A stretch of DNA of 64,000 nucleotides from Spirosoma sp. KUDC1026 (GCF_013375035.1 NZ_CP056032.1:3328001-3392000), one strand, 5' to 3'; numbered from the stretch's first letter, positions 42,612-52,100 are shown. Program-made: numbers and translations. The notes: a model not told the origin generated them from the letters alone.

Positions 42612-43700
42612 TCAATCCAATTGAATTGCCTTTCCCGTTTTCGCTGATTGCCGGGCTGCGTCAAGGATTTCCACGACAATCAGGTTATTTTCTAATGACG
42701 TTAATTCATCGGGTTTGGTTTCACCCCGCAGCAGCTGAGCCAGATACGTAAACGGGTTGGTGGCTGGGGCATCCGAGGGATTGGCCTGTAGCTCGTGCTC
42801 GGCTTTCTCTCCGGTCAGTCGTTCGCGCATCCGTGTGCCGTCGATGGTCGTTACGTAACCCGTGCGACCGTAAATCGCCATGTCCTTCCGACTGAACGGC
42901 CAGTTCCACGATGCCTGAATGATCGTCTGCGTCTTGGGATACGTCAGAATGATTGTTCCTTCGTCGTCGACTTTCGGGTAAATATCAGGCTTGATCTGCT
43001 GCGTTACGGCCAGGACTGAGGTGGGCCGCTGGTTGTGCAGGAGCCAGGTCGACAGATTCGCCCCGTAGCAGCCAAAGTCAAACAATGCTCCCGCCCCGTT
43101 AGCAACCGGATCGGTCAGCCAGGCCAGAAATTCCGGGTCGACGTTGATCTCTTTTGGCCCTTCGTGTCCATCATGAACCACAATTTTACGTAGATCACCA
43201 ATGGATTTATCCGTGTTGGCAATCGCATAAGCCCTGTGGTTACTACCGTACCAGGTCGTTTCGTAGTTCGTTAATAGTTGGACATTATGCTTTCGGGCCA
43301 GCGCAGCCATGGCTTTCGCATCGGTATACGTCGTTGCCAACGGTTTTTCGACCATGACGTGAATACCCGCCGGGGCACACACCTCAATCGTCCTGCGGTG
43401 GTCCACAATCCGGCTGTAATCCATGACGGCCTCAGGCTTCGTCTTGGCAATCATCTCGGCCACCGTTGGGTAAACCAGACTCATCGGGAAGTTATGCCGC
43501 TTGGCGAAACGCTCGGCCAGCTCACGGTTTGGCTCTGCGATGCCTACTACTTCAATATCGCCTGACTTACCAATTGTATTCAGCACCTGATGCACGTGCG
43601 AATGCACCAGCCCGGCGACCCCTACCCGCAAGGGTTTCTTCTGCGCCCAGGACGCGGTTAGGGTCAGAAGTAAAAAGAAAAAGATATGACCAAGACGCAT
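42612..43700 (-). CDS. Secreted Gfo/Idh/MocA family oxidoreductase
   Basis: From the ATG at 43700 this is a 362-residue protein with a typical signal peptide (MRLGHIFFFLLLTLTASWAQ). It has a Rossmann domain (LRVGVAGLVHSHVHQVLNTI), the EKPLATTYTDAKAMAALARK motif of the Gfo/Idh family and a C-terminal alpha/beta domain. The reading frame continues upstream without a stop into a PIN toxin gene (see 42612-44156). The signal peptide strongly supports an independent internal start. Substrate unknown; no link to sulfur metabolism is evident although it lies in that cluster. Confidence 0.82.
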   Translation of the reverse strand: MRLGHIFFFLLLTLTASWAQKKPLRVGVAGLVHSHVHQVLNTIGKSGDIEVVGIAEPNRELAERFAKRHNFPMSLVYPTVAEMIAKTKPEAVMDYSRIVDHRRTIEVCAPAGIHVMVEKPLATTYTDAKAMAALARKHNVQLLTNYETTWYGSNHRAYAIANTDKSIGDLRKIVVHDGHEGPKEINVDPEFLAWLTDPVANGAGALFDFGCYGANLSTWLLHNQRPTSVLAVTQQIKPDIYPKVDDEGTIILTYPKTQTIIQASWNWPFSRKDMAIYGRTGYVTTIDGTRMRERLTGEKAEHELQANPSDAPATNPFTYLAQLLRGETKPDELTSLENNLIVVEILDAARQSAKTGKAIQLD

Positions 43701-44156
43701 GGCAGAAATCAACGCAAAAGGATATTGTTTAACTATAAGATACTGCTCATTCAAATGGGAGAAATCTTTGTCTGTTGTTACGAGAGTAGCTCCTAAAACA
43801 GAAGCAGTCGCTGCAATCCACAGATCATTCTTTCCCATATTTCGCGCCGATGTACCCATTGGACGATCAGCTAACCGATTCTGGCTATACGCGTCTATCT
43901 CGGCATAACGATTTATTACCGTTTCAACATTGATATCAAGCGTAACAAAACTATTTAAGTATGTTTTCAGGTTTGTTACTCGTTGCTCTCCCCATTTATT
44001 CTGAAAAGCCAGCGATAACATTTCGCCAACTGTCACCACAGATACATACGACGTGTTAGTTTCGTCTGTCAACTTCAGTTCTTCCCGAATTTGATAGGCA
44101 ACAGGCTTTTTCTGTAGATTCAGCAGAATGATATTCGTGTCAAGCAGATAAATCAT
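42612..44156 (-). CDS. PIN-domain toxin frame fused to the oxidoreductase
   Basis: One uninterrupted 514-codon frame encodes a PIN (VapC-like) ribonuclease in residues 1-150 and continues through the signal peptide and body of the oxidoreductase. The PIN acidic residues are present: D6 in YLLDTNII, E in VTVGEMLSLA, D in GKNDLWIAA and D in VTTDKDFSHL. The usual VapC stop after the last strand (LIVKQYPF) is missing, so the toxin can only be made as a fusion unless the mRNA or protein is processed. The start overlaps the antitoxin stop as ATGA. Either the module recently inserted here or the fusion is used. Confidence 0.78.
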   Translation of the reverse strand: MIYLLDTNIILLNLQKKPVAYQIREELKLTDETNTSYVSVVTVGEMLSLAFQNKWGEQRVTNLKTYLNSFVTLDINVETVINRYAEIDAYSQNRLADRPMGTSARNMGKNDLWIAATASVLGATLVTTDKDFSHLNEQYLIVKQYPFALISAMRLGHIFFFLLLTLTASWAQKKPLRVGVAGLVHSHVHQVLNTIGKSGDIEVVGIAEPNRELAERFAKRHNFPMSLVYPTVAEMIAKTKPEAVMDYSRIVDHRRTIEVCAPAGIHVMVEKPLATTYTDAKAMAALARKHNVQLLTNYETTWYGSNHRAYAIANTDKSIGDLRKIVVHDGHEGPKEINVDPEFLAWLTDPVANGAGALFDFGCYGANLSTWLLHNQRPTSVLAVTQQIKPDIYPKVDDEGTIILTYPKTQTIIQASWNWPFSRKDMAIYGRTGYVTTIDGTRMRERLTGEKAEHELQANPSDAPATNPFTYLAQLLRGETKPDELTSLENNLIVVEILDAARQSAKTGKAIQLD

Positions 44157-44494
44157 TTACCAATCTGAGCCAGTAATTTTTCCGTGTCACCGTCAATAGA
44201 AACATCATCTGCTAATTGATCCAACTTACTCCAATCAAGCTTTTTCTGCCGACTTGCCTGTTCCAAAGCCGTCCTGTTGAAATCTGTAACAGCCGACCGT
44301 GCCATTTTTTTTAGTAGTTGATCTTCTTTAGTCAGTGGTTCGGCTATAGACAGAAAAATAGAAACACTGACACCAGCTACGTCAGCTGCTTGTACAGCCG
44401 ACAGCTTTCCAAGTCTATACCAGTCGATAGCCAAAAACCGACGTTCCTGATTAATATCGATACTATCCGGTAAGTTGATTGTCAGTGTTTTCAT
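44153..44494 (-). CDS. UPF0175-like antitoxin
   Basis: The 113-residue protein begins MKTLTINLPDSIDINQ and shows the family helices RFLAIDWYRLGKLSAVQAADVAGVSVSIFL, the UPF0175 pattern of a small HTH-like DNA-binding protein paired with PIN toxins. The C-terminal half is charged (QLADDVSIDGDTEKLL) and probably binds the toxin. An in-frame start at 44524 would lie 5 nt from the sulfhydrylase stop and adds no homology. A 4-nt overlap couples it to the PIN gene. Confidence 0.78.
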   Translation of the reverse strand: MKTLTINLPDSIDINQERRFLAIDWYRLGKLSAVQAADVAGVSVSIFLSIAEPLTKEDQLLKKMARSAVTDFNRTALEQASRQKKLDWSKLDQLADDVSIDGDTEKLLAQIGK

Positions 44495-44528
44495 CGTATT
44501 GACGTTGATTGGTGAAGATAACAAACTT

Positions 44529-45788
44529 CTAGGCTACATTCTCTTTCACTACGTCGGCCGTTACCACGTCGGCCGCTACCACGTCGGCCGCTACCACGTC
44601 GGCCGACTTTTCGATAGCCTGCGTGAAGTCTTCGATCAAGTCGTCGATGGATTCCAGACCCACCGAAATCCGGATCAGGCCGGGCGTAATGCCGAGGGCT
44701 GCTTTCTCCTCGGGTTTCAGCTTGGCGTGCGTCGTGGTGTTTGGGTTCGTGACAATTGTCCGCGAGTCGCCAAGATTCGACGACAGCGTTGGAATCTGCA
44801 GGGCGTCGAAGAACGCATTGACCCGCTCGAAACCACCCGCCAGTTCGATGGTGACAATGGCACCACCCGCGCTCATCTGCTGTTTGGCCAGCTCATATTG
44901 CGGGTGCGAGGGGAGGAACGGGTAAAGTACCCGATCAACGTCGGGCAGGGCTTCCAGCGCTTCAGCCAATTGCTGCGCATTGCGGCAGTGGCGTTCCATG
45001 CGGAGTTCCAGCGTTTCCAGGCTTTTCGACAAGACCCAGGCGTTGAACGGCGACAGTGATGGACCGGTATGCCGGGCAAAGAACCGAATCGGCTGGATCA
45101 GCTCCTTCGATCCAACCACAATACCTCCCAGCACACGACCCTGGCCGTCCATGAACTTAGTGGCTGAGTGAATTGACAGGTCAGCACCAAGGTCAATCGG
45201 CGTTTGCAAAATTGGCGTCGCGAAGCAGTTATCGACGTTTAGAATAAAGTGGTACTTGGCTTTCAGCCGGGCCAGCATCGTCAGGTCAACCAGTTCGAGG
45301 CCAGGATTTGAGGGTGTTTCCAGGTACACCATGCGGGCGGCCGGCGTTCCGGTGGTGGGGTTCGCTTTTATCGCTTCTTCCCACTCCGCTTCGGTTGCGG
45401 TTGCATCGACGTAGGTATGTGTGATGCCCCACTTGCTCAGGATCTGCGTGATGATCTGGTGCGCAGAACCAAACAAGGCCCGGCAGGCAACAATGTGATC
45501 CCCCGATTTCAGCAAACCCGCCATGCTGGCGAAAACGGCCGCCATACCCGTACCCGTGGCAATACCATCTTCGGCATTTTCCAGCATGCAAACTTTCTCG
45601 ACAAACTCCGTTACGTTCGGGTTCGAAAACCGGGAATAGATATTTCCTTCTTCGGTCTCTTCAAATAAAGCTTTGCCCTGCTCTGCGCTTTCAAACGCGA
45701 AACTGGAGGTCAAATAAAGCGGTACAGAGTGTTCGCGGTTCGACGATTTTTTCGTCTGAATCCGGATGGCTTTGGTCTGTTTCTTCAT
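44529..45788 (-). CDS. metZ: O-succinylhomoserine/O-acetylhomoserine sulfhydrylase
   Basis: The 419-residue PLP enzyme joins sulfide to an activated homoserine to make homocysteine. Family motifs are IYSRFSNPNVTEFVEK, GTGMAAVFASMAGLL, LNVDNCFATPILQTPI, the PLP-lysine in SIHSATKFMDGQGRVLGG, and the C-terminal RISVGLESIDDLIEDFTQAI. The overall pattern fits MetZ better than MetB, but the choice of acyl group is inferred. The last 25 residues are an unusual tail of repeated ADVVA units encoded by a 15-nt tandem repeat. It sits at the head of the cluster, downstream of the TauE-type gene. Confidence 0.87.
   Translation of the reverse strand: MKKQTKAIRIQTKKSSNREHSVPLYLTSSFAFESAEQGKALFEETEEGNIYSRFSNPNVTEFVEKVCMLENAEDGIATGTGMAAVFASMAGLLKSGDHIVACRALFGSAHQIITQILSKWGITHTYVDATATEAEWEEAIKANPTTGTPAARMVYLETPSNPGLELVDLTMLARLKAKYHFILNVDNCFATPILQTPIDLGADLSIHSATKFMDGQGRVLGGIVVGSKELIQPIRFFARHTGPSLSPFNAWVLSKSLETLELRMERHCRNAQQLAEALEALPDVDRVLYPFLPSHPQYELAKQQMSAGGAIVTIELAGGFERVNAFFDALQIPTLSSNLGDSRTIVTNPNTTTHAKLKPEEKAALGITPGLIRISVGLESIDDLIEDFTQAIEKSADVVAADVVAADVVTADVVKENVA
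44551..44610 (-). repeat. 15-nt tandem repeat encoding the sulfhydrylase tail
   Basis: Three full copies of ACGTCGGCCGYTACC (plus strand) and one partial copy lie in frame at the 3' end of metZ. They encode repeats of A-D-V-V-A/T. The unit length is a multiple of three, so copy-number change would keep the frame. Confidence 0.85.
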
Positions 45789-45888
45789 CAGAATAAAGAG
45801 AAAAGACGTTAGAGGAAAGACGGTTAGCAGGAAAGACTTCCACTGAATCAGCAGGTATCTATCTTTTTATGTCTATCATCTTTTGTCG

Positions 45889-46962
45889 CTAAAAAAACAA
45901 AATGATCTTGCGCAAACTTACGATGATAATGACGATTCCGACCAATACCATCATCGTTTTGATGGGGAGTCGGCTGGAGAGGAGCGCAGCAATCGGTGCG
46001 GCAATCATCCCACCCAGAATCAGTCCCAGGATGACAAGGCCGTAATTGTCCAAGCCGGCAAAGAGGGCAAAAACAACCGAGCTGGCAAAGGACACAAAAA
46101 ATTCGGCCAGGTTAACGGATCCGATGGTATACCGTGGGTGCCGGCCGGCGGCAATCAGGGTTGAGTTAACAATAGGGCCCCAGCCGCCCCCGCCGATGGC
46201 GTCGACAAATCCGCCGAACCAGGCCAGTAGGCCAATCCGCCGGACGGGCGTTTTTTTCTTCTGTTTCGTCAGCGCTTTCTTCAGAATCAGAACGCCCAGA
46301 ATAGCGGTATAAACCGAAATAATGGGATTCAGGTATTTGGAGATAATCTCCAGATCCGATAGCGAAGTGATCAGGTAAGCACCCAGGGCGGCACCAATTA
46401 CGCCCGGAATCAGAACAGCCTTAAACAGACGACTGTTAATGTTCCCGAACTTCAGGTGCATATAACCCGATACCCCCGAGGTAAATATCTCCGAACTGTG
46501 AACGCTGGCCGTAGCAAACACCGGACTGATTCCTACACTGGTGAGAAACGTAGTGGCCGTAACGCCATAAGCCATTCCAAGCGCTCCGTCGATCATCTGG
46601 GCGACAAAACCCGCCATGATGAAGTAGAAAATATCAGGTGTAATGTTGATTGAGCCGGCCAGTAACGTCAGTTCGTCCAGCGTGAAATAACTGAACAGCC
46701 AGTGCCCGACGACCATTAGGGCGAGGGCCGCGAAAACGTAAATGGCAATCTCCGTACGCGTCCGGCGACGTAAGATCAGATGTGGACTTGAAGCATTAAC
46801 AGTCGCGTCAGGAAAAGTTTTCCGGAGGACCTCGACCTGTTTTTTAGCCTGCTCCGAATCGCCCTGTATGTTGATCGTTAAACCGTTCAGGTCAATTGGA
46901 AGCCCATCTACTACCGTCGGACTGGCTGCCGAAGCGGACGGCACTATGTCGTCAGATTGCAT
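45889..46962 (-). CDS. Sulfite exporter TauE/SafE family permease
   Basis: The 357-residue membrane protein has about eight helices in two TauE halves, with the signature GFVAQMIDGALGMAYGVTATTFL and the repeat GGFVDAIGGGGWGPIVNSTLI. Residues 1-70 are an extra soluble region containing GLTINIQGDSEQAKKQVEVLRKTFP, which looks like a small alpha/beta domain not typical of the family. Its position upstream of metZ and the cys genes suggests it moves sulfite, sulfonate or another sulfur anion (inference). Confidence 0.87.
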   Translation of the reverse strand: MQSDDIVPSASAASPTVVDGLPIDLNGLTINIQGDSEQAKKQVEVLRKTFPDATVNASSPHLILRRRTRTEIAIYVFAALALMVVGHWLFSYFTLDELTLLAGSINITPDIFYFIMAGFVAQMIDGALGMAYGVTATTFLTSVGISPVFATASVHSSEIFTSGVSGYMHLKFGNINSRLFKAVLIPGVIGAALGAYLITSLSDLEIISKYLNPIISVYTAILGVLILKKALTKQKKKTPVRRIGLLAWFGGFVDAIGGGGWGPIVNSTLIAAGRHPRYTIGSVNLAEFFVSFASSVVFALFAGLDNYGLVILGLILGGMIAAPIAALLSSRLPIKTMMVLVGIVIIIVSLRKIILFF

Positions 46963-46998
46963 AGTGTTTGAACTCTATAGAATAAATAGATTAATTTA

Positions 46999-47037
46999 GT
47001 TATGGAAAGCGGCACGAATAAGTGCCGCTTTCCATAA
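46999..47037. terminator. 17-bp perfect hairpin upstream of the TauE gene
   Basis: GTTATGGAAAGCGGCAC and its complement enclose a 5-nt loop. It lies 37 nt before the TauE start and 143 nt after the stop of the upstream minus-strand gene. It may terminate that transcript or structure the TauE leader; there is no T tract on the minus strand. Confidence 0.5.
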
Positions 47038-47179
47038 CTATCCGGTGCCAAAGATAGGGAGAAGGAATGGTAAAATGAAAACTTACTAGCTACCTTACCC
47101 CCGAGGAGTAGGCCGGATAAGAGCTGATTCGTTGCCTTTTTCGGCCATAGGGTCTGACCGATGTTGCGCTGGTGATCGA

Positions 47180-49024
47180 CTAGTTGTTGCCGGTAGACGC
47201 TTTGGAGTGTACTGGAATAAAGACCACACGCCCGGCCGCCGGAAAGCGCGTTTCGGCAATGGGCGGGCCGTAGCGCTGGTAGAAACCGGCGAGTTGCGCG
47301 GGTGTCAGTAAATCTGGATACAAGTTGATACCTGCAAAGTCGTTCTGCCGTAGAAAACGATCCAGAAACTGCCAGTCCTGAGCCGTAAATGTTCGGCCGG
47401 GTGCAAGCAGGCGGGGCCAGCCGTCGCGCAGGAACGGCTGGATCTCAGCCGGTGGCAGCCGCCCGAAATACTGCCCTACGCCACTCTTGTCGTAAAATCG
47501 CCGGAAGGTAAAAATTGCGTTTTGCTGATCATAGTACGGGCAAAGTCCTTCGGGAGCACCAACACCATCGGCCCCAACGGTGCAGAATGGGAAGTCGAGC
47601 ACAGCTACTCCAGGTTGCCGCCGGATCGTGGCGCAGTAACGTAACACATCGTCGCTCACTGTATCGAGTGGAATCTGCAGGCGGGTTCGGAGCCCGTGAG
47701 TCCACTCCGTCAGCATAAGCAGCCCCAAACAACAGACCGCCCAGCGAGCGTTTCGACTGTCTGACCAGCGAACGGGCAGAGCCAGCAGCGTGAACAGAAC
47801 TGGATAAATCAAACTGGCGCGGCCGCCGTGCCGGTTGAAGCTAAACCAGGGAAACAGTTTGAGCGTCGGGAACAAAATGGGGTGATAAGACAGGCATAGC
47901 AGGAGCATCAGCACGACGGGTAGCCACAGCAGTACACTACGGTGCGTCTGCCATAGGCCCACAGCTCCCAGAACAACCAGGTACAGCCCCGGACTACCCT
48001 GGCCATAGCTCTCGAACGTATCGTGCAGCCAGTGCTGATAGGACATGGCAAACGAGTCCAGACCCGGCAGGTAGGGGAGCAGTAATCGCACCGGGTGCGA
48101 CCACGCCCGGGTTTCGGGGACCGCGCCATAATCAGCCCGCCAGGCGGTGAACGCAATCTGGAGCGTCAGCGGTACGTAGAGCCAGAGGGTAAAAAGAATA
48201 CAGCCAAGCAATAACCAGCTTACGGCCTTACGCGTCTGATATTCTTCATGTACGTAGTGACCAAAAGCGTGACGCCAATTCGGCAAAAGCTTCCCCCATT
48301 GGTAGAGCGCTACGGCTGCCACGGGGATTGTCAACGTCGTGAACGTAAGGGCGAAACCTGCCACGTAGCCCAGTTCCTGCCCTAACACCAGAACGTGCAG
48401 CCAAACCCAGCCCAACGCATAAGGCAGCGAAACCGCCTGTCGGTGCAGCATCATCCAGAGCAGGCGGTACGTAGCGACGATGCAGAGAACCGTCCAGTGC
48501 CCCACGCAGACGTTCATGTGAACGGGAAATTTGTAGAGCGCGTAAAAATTAAAGACGGATAGGATCAACCCGGCCAAAAATGCGCGTAGTGAGCCTGACA
48601 ATGGACGCAGCAGCCAGTACGTGCCAACTGCCGTGATGGTTAGGCTGTAGACGTAATACGGCTGGAGATAGGGGCCGGGGCCGCCAAATAACTTACTGCA
48701 GAAGGTATACCAGTAATCCCGCTCAAACCCCCAATCCAGAAATACGTTATTCGTTCCGTAGGGATAAAAGGTCTGGTTATTAATCAGGTTAAGGCGAGGA
48801 AAGGGCCAGAACGAGAGATTCTTGCCGAAGAAATAACCCACATATTCGAACTGGTCGGTGTCGTTTCCGTCAGAAAGCGGATGGCTGAACTTGCCGACAA
48901 CCCAGATCGCCAGCCCGGCCGTTAGTGCTGCCAGTAGCGCCAGCCAGGTCCAGTCAGTTGCCCGAGTCCAATACGCTGGGGAAGCAGGACGGGATGTATG
49001 GCGAACGGATTCAGCGGGCGGCAT
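47180..49024 (-). CDS. Large multi-pass membrane protein (GT-C-like, unassigned)
   Basis: The 614-residue protein has about 10-12 hydrophobic segments, an acidic periplasmic loop after the first helix (SDGNDTDQFEYVGYFFGKN, about residues 51-69) and a soluble C-terminal domain of roughly 150 residues. Early acidic loop residues and alternating long helices resemble GT-C glycosyltransferases and YfhO-like proteins, but I cannot assign a family. It is transcribed divergently from leuS, whose start is about 100 nt away. Confidence 0.65.
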   Translation of the reverse strand: MPPAESVRHTSRPASPAYWTRATDWTWLALLAALTAGLAIWVVGKFSHPLSDGNDTDQFEYVGYFFGKNLSFWPFPRLNLINNQTFYPYGTNNVFLDWGFERDYWYTFCSKLFGGPGPYLQPYYVYSLTITAVGTYWLLRPLSGSLRAFLAGLILSVFNFYALYKFPVHMNVCVGHWTVLCIVATYRLLWMMLHRQAVSLPYALGWVWLHVLVLGQELGYVAGFALTFTTLTIPVAAVALYQWGKLLPNWRHAFGHYVHEEYQTRKAVSWLLLGCILFTLWLYVPLTLQIAFTAWRADYGAVPETRAWSHPVRLLLPYLPGLDSFAMSYQHWLHDTFESYGQGSPGLYLVVLGAVGLWQTHRSVLLWLPVVLMLLLCLSYHPILFPTLKLFPWFSFNRHGGRASLIYPVLFTLLALPVRWSDSRNARWAVCCLGLLMLTEWTHGLRTRLQIPLDTVSDDVLRYCATIRRQPGVAVLDFPFCTVGADGVGAPEGLCPYYDQQNAIFTFRRFYDKSGVGQYFGRLPPAEIQPFLRDGWPRLLAPGRTFTAQDWQFLDRFLRQNDFAGINLYPDLLTPAQLAGFYQRYGPPIAETRFPAAGRVVFIPVHSKASTGNN

Positions 49025-49126
49025 GGGGCATTGTCGGAATTGGACTAGGCAAAAGTCTTGGTAAACGGCTATTTTTGCAATTCATTTTGTGGAGCTGTCC
49101 TGATGATGGCTCCAACTTACTCCGTC

Positions 49127-52100
49127 ATGGCCGAATATAACCACCGCGAAACCGAGCAGAAATGGCAGCAGTTCTGGGATGAACACCAGACCTACCGCCC
49201 CGAAACTGAAACCACCAAACCGAAATATTACGTCCTCGACATGTTTCCGTACCCATCGGGGGCGGGGCTGCACGTGGGGCACCCGCTGGGCTATATCGCG
49301 TCGGATATTGTGGCGCGGTACAAGCGGCTGAAAGGGTATAACGTCCTGCACCCAATGGGTTTTGATTCGTTCGGATTACCCGCCGAGCAGTATGCCATTC
49401 AGACGGGTCAGCACCCGGCCGTAACGACCGAAGCCAACCTGGCGCGCTATATCGAGCAGTTGAAAAACATCGGTTTCAGTTATGACTGGTCGCGGGAGGT
49501 ACGCACGTCGGATCCGTCCTACTACAAGTGGACGCAGTGGATTTTTATGGAGTTGTTCCGGTCGTGGTACAACAAAGAAACCAACCAGGCCGAGCCCATC
49601 GAGACGCTGACCGCCAAGTTTGCCGAAAACGGAACCAAGGGCGTTCAGGCCGTCAGCGATGAGGACGTAACGAGCTTCACCGCCGACGAGTGGAACGCAT
49701 TGAGTGAAACCGAGCAGTATGCCATCACGCTGAAATACCGCCTGACCTTTCTGGCCGACGCGGTCGTAAACTGGTGTCCGGCGCTGGGTACGGTACTGGC
49801 CAACGATGAAGTAAAAGATGGCGTGTCGGAGCGGGGTGGTTACCCGGTCGAGCAGAAGCTGATGCGGCAGTGGATGATGCGGATCACCGCCTACGCCGAT
49901 CGTCTGCTCACCGGCCTCGACACCATCGACTGGACCGAATCCATCAAAGAACAACAACGGAACTGGATCGGGAAATCAGTCGGAGCTAGTGTGAAATTTC
50001 CTTTGACAAAGGAGGAGAGCAGTAGAGGAGGAGAGGAGAATGAAAACTCGTCCGGTAACTCCTCTTCTCCCTCGTCTCTTTCCTCCTTTATAGAGGTCTT
50101 CACCACCCGCGTTGACACCATTTATGGCGTAACGTTCATGGTGTTGGCACCAGAACATGAACTGGTACCGAGCCTGACCACGCCGGCGCAGCGGGAAGCC
50201 GTGGAGGCATATGTTAACGCAGCCAAAATGCGCTCGGAGCGGGACCGGATGGCCGATGTGAAGGATGTGTCGGGAGTCTTTACGGGCAGCTACTGCACCA
50301 ACCCGCTGAGTGGTGAACCTGTGCCTATTTACCTGGCTGACTACGTACTGGCAGGTTATGGGACGGGTGCGGTCATGGCCGTTCCCTCCGGCGATCAGCG
50401 CGACTGGGGCTTTGCGAAACATTTCGATCTGCCCATCGTGCCGGTGCTGGGTGCGCAAAAAGATATCGACCAGCAGGCTGATAACACAAAAGAAGGACAT
50501 TATATTAATTCAGGCATAGTCAACGGGATGACCTACAAAGAGGCCACCGCTACGTTGATTGCCTGGCTGGAGGAGCGGAATCTGGGTCGCGGTAAGGTCA
50601 ACTTCCGGATGCGCGACGCCGTATTCAGCCGTCAGCGCTACTGGGGTGAGCCGGTGCCGGTGTATTTTAAAGACAATGGTAATGGCCAACTATTACCTTA
50701 TTTGATCGATGAGCAGGATCTGCCGTTAGAATTGCCTGCTATTGACAAATACCTGCCGACCGAAACGGGCGAACCCCCACTGGGCCGCGCAGAGGGGTGG
50801 AAGTATAAAGGCCAGTACGACTACGAACTGAGCACCATGCCCGGCTGGGCGGGTTCGTCGTGGTACTGGTACCGCTACATGGACCCGAAGAATGACAGTG
50901 AATTTGCGTCCAAAGATGCCATCGACTACTGGCAGAACGTAGACCTGTACATTGGCGGAACCGAGCACGCGACGGGCCACCTGCTGTACAGCCGCTTCTG
51001 GAACAAATTCCTGAAAGACCGGGGTTACGTCCCACAGGAGGAGCCGTTCAAGAAGCTCATCAACCAGGGCATGATTCAGGGGGTAAGTATGTATGCTACT
51101 CTGCTTGTTGAAGTTTTAAGTCCTAACGACGTTGGCGATAACGAACCAACTGATGTTGAATGGCGGAATTATTTCTTAGCCCCTTATGGTCTTGAAGTTC
51201 GTCAGTCTCGTGGCGGTAGAAGTAGGCGCCCAGAGCGTAACGGGCGTAGGTTATCTATGTTTGGAATTGCTCTATCAGGTTTGGCGCAGCCAATTCACAT
51301 ACCCATAGAGTTTGTTACGTTCGAAGATGGCAGATATTATTTAACAGAAGACTCACTAGAATATCTAAAGTTAAGGTATCCTAAATTTAATGAATATTCC
51401 ATTGCTTCGCCTGAGTTAATTGAGGACGAATATCTGGTCTCAGATAGTTTGCAGCTTAGCCGGGATAAGATTGAGGTAACACCTATTGTCGAGAAGATGT
51501 CGAAGTCGAAGTTCAACGTGGTGAACCCCGATATGATCGTGGAGCGCTACGGGGCTGACGTCCTGCGGCTGTACGAAATGTTCCTCGGGCCGCTCGAACA
51601 GGCCAAGCCTTGGAATACCAACGGCATCGACGGCGTCTACCGCTTCATCCGGAAGTTCTGGCGGTTATTCTACAAAGACAGCGCTACCAGTGAAAGCCAG
51701 TGGATTGTGAGGGAAGAACAAGCGACACCCGCTGAACTGAAAATCCTGCACCGGACAATTCAGAAAGCGGAGAACGACATCGAAACGTACTCGTTCAATA
51801 CGTCGGTGTCGGCGTTCATGGTCTGTGTCAATGAGTTGACTAGTCTGAACTGCCATAAGAAATCGGTGTTGCAGGAGCTGGTGCTGTTGTTGTCGCCTTA
51901 CGCGCCACATATCACTGAGGAACTGTGGGCTGCGCTGGGCAATGAACCGGGTACGCTGTCGAAAGCCGATTTCCCGAAATTCAACCCGAACTACCTGGTC
52001 GAAGACTCGTTCGAGTACCCGATTCAGATCAACGGAAAAGTGCGTACCACGATGAACTTCGCCGTCGACCGGGCGCCGAAAGAAATCGAGAGCGAGGTAC

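Noticed and set aside
44551-44610. Tandem repeat considered as a CRISPR array
   Set aside because: The units are 15 nt, contiguous without spacers and in frame inside metZ. No cas genes are present in the window.
44475-45059. Plus-strand frame with HVGRYHVGRY repeats
   Set aside because: It is the antisense reading of the metZ tail repeat. The opposite strand encodes the intact sulfhydrylase.
45789-45888. Possible SAM riboswitch upstream of metZ
   Set aside because: The 100-nt leader has no SAM-I or SAM-II core sequence that I can find and is mostly purine-rich low-complexity sequence.
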